From positions 1 to 10,081 of the forward strand of contig JACMLS010000115.1 in NCBI GenBank assembly GCA_014379485.1: a stretch of 10,081 nt of DNA, read 5' to 3'. Source of the DNA: Bacteroidia bacterium. Its GTDB lineage: Bacteria; Bacteroidota; Bacteroidia; B-17B0; Aurantibacillaceae. The notes under the pieces are model-generated. The model made no database searches. It saw only the letters and a program-made list of their open reading frames with translations, and had not been told where the DNA came from. Below, piece after piece: positions 6,417 through 10,081 of this stretch. The translations under genes and the position numbers were made by a program. Positions within the stretch are counted from its first letter, which is position 1. Every line of letters starts with the position of its first letter.

Positions 6417-6417
6417 A
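6394..6417 (+). promoter_or_regulatory. Hairpin covering the start of the large secreted protein gene
   Basis: TTGCGGG (6394-6400) pairs perfectly with CCCGCAA (6411-6417) around a 10-base A-rich loop. The last paired base is the A of the ATG start codon. In an AT-rich leader such a G/C stem could limit ribosome access. It matters only if transcription starts upstream of 6394. Confidence 0.4.
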
Positions 6418-9400
6418 TGAAAAAAAATTATTTTCTTAGCCCCGGCCTTAAATTTAATGTTTGTCTCCTGCTGCTAGCCTCTTTTTTGATTGCAGAAAAG
6501 AGCAAAGCGCAGACAACTCTTCTTTCTTATAGTTCTGTATGGAAATACAAAGACGATGGAAGCGACCAGGGTACCGCCTGGCAGGCAGCAGCGTTTAATG
6601 ATGCAAGTTGGGCAAGCGGCGCAGGTGAATTTGGTTATGGAGACGGAGATGAAAACACAATTGTTAACGCTTGCGGAACTGTAACACAATATCCTACCTG
6701 TACTAATAAATACATTACAACATATTTCAGACAAACCTTTAACATTGCAAACGTAAGCGCATTTGCAGGTTTTACATGTAACCTAAGGCGCGACGATGGT
6801 GTTGTGGTTTACCTTAACGGTGTGGAAGTATATCGCAACAACATGCCAACAGGAACCATTACGTACACTACTTTATCATCTACCAACGCTTCTGACAACG
6901 GAAACACAGTATTTACATTTACCATGACACCAGCAGCAAGTCAGCTTGTAACAGGTGCAAATACAATTGCAGTAGAGCTTCATCAAAGAGGACCCACAAG
7001 CAGCGACCTTACTTTTATCCTGGAACTGATAGGAGATGTTACTTCAACGGCCGGAGCAACGATTACCCGCGGACCATATTTGCAGATTGGAACTTCAACA
7101 TCTACTATCTTAAGATGGAGAACAAACAATGCCGTTGACGGTGTGGTAACCTACGGAACCGATTCGACTAACCTGAATCTCAGCGCAAGTGTTGCGGGTA
7201 ATGTAACAGAACATACGGTTCAGCTTACAGGGCTTACCCCATACACAAAATATTTTTACAGCATTGGCACATCAAGCGGAATCATACAAGCCAGTACGCA
7301 AAATCATTTTGTTACCTCTCCCTTGCCTGGCGCAGAAAATAAATATGTTTTTTGGGTTACCGGAGATTGCGGAACAAACGCCACCATGCAAACAAACGTT
7401 GTGAATGAGTATAACCAATATATGGGAAATGGAGTAACAAACGGATGGTTATTACTGGGAGATAATGCATATAACGGAGGATTTGATAATGAATACACAA
7501 GCGGTTTTTTTGACGCTTATGAAGGTTCCATTATGAAACACGCCCCTCTTTGGCCTGCTCCCGGAAATCATGATTACGATAACAGTTCAACGCGGCAAGA
7601 TGATCATGCTGTTCCATACTACACAATTTTTAATTTACCGGCCAATGCAGAAGCGGGTGGTGTTGCCTCCGGAACCGAAGCGTATTATTCATACGATTAC
7701 GGCAACATTCATTTTCTTGCGCTTGACTCTTATGGCGAAGAATCGAATATGCGTTTGTACGATACACTTGGTGCGCAGGCAGTGTGGGTAAAACAAGATC
7801 TTGCGGCCAACACTAAAAAATGGTGCATTGCATACTGGCACCATCCGCCCTATACAATGGGTTCTCATAATTCAGATTCAGAAAGTGATCTGGTTGCCAT
7901 GCGTTCTAAATTTATCCGCATTCTTGAAAGAAATGGTGTTGATCTTATTCTGTGCGGACACAGCCACGATTATGAAAGAAGTAAATTAATGAAAGGACAT
8001 TATGGTAATGAATCTTCGTTTAATGCCGCAACACATAACCTGAGTTCGTCAAGCGGAAAATATGACGGCTCTGCTAACTCATGCGCCTATCTTAAAGATT
8101 CTGCACACACGCTTTTAGGAACTGTTTACGTTGTTTCTGGTTCTTCCGGAAAACTGAGCAGCACTCAAAGCAGCTGGCCGCACAATGCACTTCCTTATGC
8201 CGACGAAACAAACGGAGGTTCAATGGTGCTTGAAATTGAAGGCAACCGCCTCGATGCAAAATGGGTGTGTGACGATGGTGTTATCCGCGATCAGTTTACC
8301 ATCATAAAAGAGGCAAGTAAAGTTCATCACCTTACAGTTAATCTTGGAGACACGTTGAATATGCAGGCATCATGGCTTGGTCAATACACCTGGCCGCATT
8401 CAGGTCAAACAGTTTCTACAGTTACAGTGTCACCTTCTTCAAACACCAATTATGTTGTTACAGATCAGTACCCATGTATAACAGATTCATTTTATGTGAA
8501 TGTAATTGTACCTGCAGTTACTGTTGCCTCTTTGGGAAGTACTTCTTATTGTGCAGGATCTTCCTTAAACCTGAACTACACAACCACAGGAACTTTTTTC
8601 AGCGGAAATGTTTTTACACTGCAGCTGAGTGATGCGGCCGGAAGTTTTGCAAGTCCTGTAAATATCGGTTCTGTTACAGCAACATCTTCAGGAACAATAT
8701 CCGGAACCATTCCCTCAAACACTCCAACAGGAAATTCGTATCAGTTAAGAATAGTAAGTACAGTTCCTGTAATAACAAGTCTTAATGTTGCAGGCACATT
8801 TACAGTTACGGGCACTGTTGCATCTGTAACACTTAACAGCAGTGATGCAGACAATATAATTTGTTCAGGAGACAACGTAACGCTTGGAAGCACGGGAACA
8901 AATGTAGTTTGGTACGATGATGCCGGACTTACTAATGTGGTGGGAAGCGGCAGCACATTTAATTTTAGTAATACTATTGCAAACACCTACACCTATTATG
9001 TAACACAAACTGTAAGCGGTTGTACAAGCGCGCCGGTTTCTGTTTCTATTGGTGTAAATCCATTGCCTGTTTTAACTATATCAGGTCTTGCATCGCAGTA
9101 TTTTGTTAGTGATGGGCCTGTAACACTTAACGGAACACCTCTGGGCGGAACATTTTCCGGAACAGGAATTATTTTTGGAAACCAGTTTGATCCTGCAACA
9201 GCAGGTGCAGGCGGACCTTATACCATTACCTATACTTATACAGATGCAAATGGTTGCACAGGCACAGCGACAACAACTATTACTGTCAACGATCTGCCGG
9301 TTGTGGATGCCGGTACTTATCCTGCTGTTTGTATCAATGCGGCAGCTATCACACTTGCAGGCACGCCAGCAGGTGGAATCTTCAGCGGACCCGGAGTTAC

Positions 9401-10081
9401 AGGAACGACATTCGATCCCGCAGCTGCTGGTGCAGGAACTCACACTATTACTTATAGCTATACCGACGGCAATGGTTGTACGGCAACAGCTACCACCACT
9501 ATCACTGTCAACGATCTCCCGGTTGTGGATGCTGGAACTTACCCGGCAGTTTGTATAAACGCAGCAGCTATCACATTAGCAGGTACACCTGCAGGTGGAA
9601 CATTCAGTGGACCTGGAGTTACAGGAAACACATTTGATCCGGCAACAGCAGGAGCAGGTACACATACGATTACTTATAGTTATACAGATGCAAATGGTTG
9701 CACAGGCACAGCCACAACAACTATTACTGTCAACGATCTGCCTGTTGTAGATGCCGGAACGTATCCAGCTACTTGTATCAATGCAGGAACTATTACATTA
9801 GCAGGTACACCTGCAGGTGGCACATTCAGTGGACCTGGCGTTACAGGAACAACATTTGACCCTGCAACAGCAGGAGCAGGCACTCATACTATCTCATATA
9901 GTTATACAGATCCGGCAGGATGTACTGCGATAGCCACAACAACTATTACAGTCAATGCTCTTCCAATAGTTGATGCGGGAACTTATGCAGCAGTTTGTAT
10001 TGATGCGGCTGCAATTACATTAGCAGGCACACCTGCAGGTGGAACATTCAGTGGACCTGGTGTTACAGGAACGACATTTGA
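6417..10081 (+). CDS. Secreted multidomain PAP-type metallophosphoesterase with Ig-like repeats (3' partial)
   Basis: The frame is open for 1221 codons from ATG 6417 to the window edge, with no stop. Residues 1-31 are a signal peptide (hydrophobic core VCLLLLASFLIA, cleavage near SKA/QTT). About 34-205 resemble a jelly-roll or carbohydrate-binding-like module (DDGVVVYLNGVEVYRNN; NTIAVELHQ). About 213-300 match the FN3-like N-terminal domain of purple acid phosphatases (TRGPYLQIGT, LRWRT, LTPYTKYFYSIG). The catalytic domain at about 310-630 shows GDCG (D317), GDNAY (D349, Y352), GNHDY (N384), WHHPPY (H475) and GHSHDYERS (H515, H517), the full ligand set of a dinuclear purple acid phosphatase-like site. 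Ig-like modules follow (about 636-880, including ICSGDNVTL...VVWYDDAGL, an Ig_7/CHU_C-associated type), then 74-residue tandem repeats. It is probably exported by type IX secretion; the sorting domain would be beyond the window. Substrate is unknown. Confidence 0.9.
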   Translation, partial: MKKNYFLSPGLKFNVCLLLLASFLIAEKSKAQTTLLSYSSVWKYKDDGSDQGTAWQAAAFNDASWASGAGEFGYGDGDENTIVNACGTVTQYPTCTNKYITTYFRQTFNIANVSAFAGFTCNLRRDDGVVVYLNGVEVYRNNMPTGTITYTTLSSTNASDNGNTVFTFTMTPAASQLVTGANTIAVELHQRGPTSSDLTFILELIGDVTSTAGATITRGPYLQIGTSTSTILRWRTNNAVDGVVTYGTDSTNLNLSASVAGNVTEHTVQLTGLTPYTKYFYSIGTSSGIIQASTQNHFVTSPLPGAENKYVFWVTGDCGTNATMQTNVVNEYNQYMGNGVTNGWLLLGDNAYNGGFDNEYTSGFFDAYEGSIMKHAPLWPAPGNHDYDNSSTRQDDHAVPYYTIFNLPANAEAGGVASGTEAYYSYDYGNIHFLALDSYGEESNMRLYDTLGAQAVWVKQDLAANTKKWCIAYWHHPPYTMGSHNSDSESDLVAMRSKFIRILERNGVDLILCGHSHDYERSKLMKGHYGNESSFNAATHNLSSSSGKYDGSANSCAYLKDSAHTLLGTVYVVSGSSGKLSSTQSSWPHNALPYADETNGGSMVLEIEGNRLDAKWVCDDGVIRDQFTIIKEASKVHHLTVNLGDTLNMQASWLGQYTWPHSGQTVSTVTVSPSSNTNYVVTDQYPCITDSFYVNVIVPAVTVASLGSTSYCAGSSLNLNYTTTGTFFSGNVFTLQLSDAAGSFASPVNIGSVTATSSGTISGTIPSNTPTGNSYQLRIVSTVPVITSLNVAGTFTVTGTVASVTLNSSDADNIICSGDNVTLGSTGTNVVWYDDAGLTNVVGSGSTFNFSNTIANTYTYYVTQTVSGCTSAPVSVSIGVNPLPVLTISGLASQYFVSDGPVTLNGTPLGGTFSGTGIIFGNQFDPATAGAGGPYTITYTYTDANGCTGTATTTITVNDLPVVDAGTYPAVCINAAAITLAGTPAGGIFSGPGVTGTTFDPAAAGAGTHTITYSYTDGNGCTATATTTITVNDLPVVDAGTYPAVCINAAAITLAGTPAGGTFSGPGVTGNTFDPATAGAGTHTITYSYTDANGCTGTATTTITVNDLPVVDAGTYPATCINAGTITLAGTPAGGTFSGPGVTGTTFDPATAGAGTHTISYSYTDPAGCTAIATTTITVNALPIVDAGTYAAVCIDAAAITLAGTPAGGTFSGPGVTGTTF
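9057..9287 (+). repeat. Diverged first copy of the Ig-like repeat
   Basis: Codons 881-957 (77 residues, 231 bp) align with the following 74-residue units (NPLPV start, GTPLGGTFSG, FDPATAGAG, YTDANGC, TTTITV end). They differ throughout the first third and lack the first of the two cysteines found in later copies. This is probably an older copy flanking a more recently expanded array. Confidence 0.8.
9288..10081 (+). repeat. Tandem 222 bp repeats, three full copies plus a partial one
   Basis: Units begin at 9288, 9510, 9732 and 9954, exactly 222 bp (74 codons) apart; the fourth is cut by the window end. Each runs from N(D/A)LP(V/I)VDAGTY through GTPAGG(T/I)FSGPGVTG, FDPA(T/A)AGAG and Y(S)YTD..GC to TTTITV. 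Cysteines at unit positions 15 and 64 recur in the three complete units and could form a disulfide; the partial fourth keeps the first. Units 2-4 share long stretches of identical DNA (for example ACATTCAGTGGACCTGG, or the same with one change), while unit 1 uses more different codons. Each unit is likely one Ig-like beta-sandwich forming an extended stalk or adhesive region. Confidence 0.93.

Noticed and set aside
7570..7989. Plus-strand open frames of 62-73 codons in an alternative frame
   Set aside because: They lie wholly within the phosphoesterase domain, whose frame carries all the expected metal-binding motifs.
9081..9883. Several overlapping open frames on both strands inside the repeat region
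   Set aside because: They are shadows created by the 222 bp periodicity and skewed codon use of the main frame, which is continuous with the signal peptide and phosphoesterase domain.
9288..10081. CRISPR-like or mobile-element interpretation of the repeats
   Set aside because: The repeats are in frame, contiguous without spacers and encode a protein domain; no transposase or terminal inverted repeats were seen.

Overview
The window looks like a chromosomal segment of a Bacteroidota bacterium, probably a Flavobacteriales or Sphingobacteriales-like lineage. The evidence is an AT-rich genome, A-rich leaders without Shine-Dalgarno sequences, a TAnnTTTG-type promoter, signal peptides ending in ...AQ or ...SQ, a LytS/LytTR two-component pair, and a very large secreted protein with Bacteroidota-type Ig-like repeats. 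No phage, transposase, CRISPR, rRNA or tRNA was found. All six complete genes and the one partial gene are on the + strand.

Region 1 (1-3328) is a regulatory operon. A promoter candidate near 209-239 precedes a four-TM LiaF-like membrane protein (269-1069), a small DUF4288 protein (1087-1449), a LytS/YehU-type histidine kinase (1421-2467) overlapping the DUF4288 gene, and a LytTR response regulator (2499-3239). A strong hairpin terminator (3264-3328) closes it. By analogy with Firmicutes LiaFSR, the LiaF-like protein may modulate the kinase; this is inference.

Region 2 (3329-6134) holds a short intergenic stretch with two perfect palindromes, then two exported enzymes 19 nt apart: a PDZ plus alpha/beta-hydrolase protein (3521-4843) and a DUF885 metallopeptidase-like protein with an HExxPGHH motif (4863-6134). 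They probably form one transcription unit acting in the periplasm or at the cell surface.

Region 3 (6135-6416) is a non-coding gap. Its first ~110 bases are about 50% G+C against about 28% in the next 60 bases, and it ends in a hairpin that includes the A of the next start codon.

Region 4 (6417 to the window end) is one open reading frame of at least 1221 codons. It encodes a secreted multidomain protein: signal peptide, jelly-roll-like module, purple-acid-phosphatase-type N-terminal and catalytic domains with all metal ligands present, Ig-like modules, then tandem 74-residue (222 bp) repeats running off the right edge. A type IX secretion sorting domain would be expected further downstream but is not visible.
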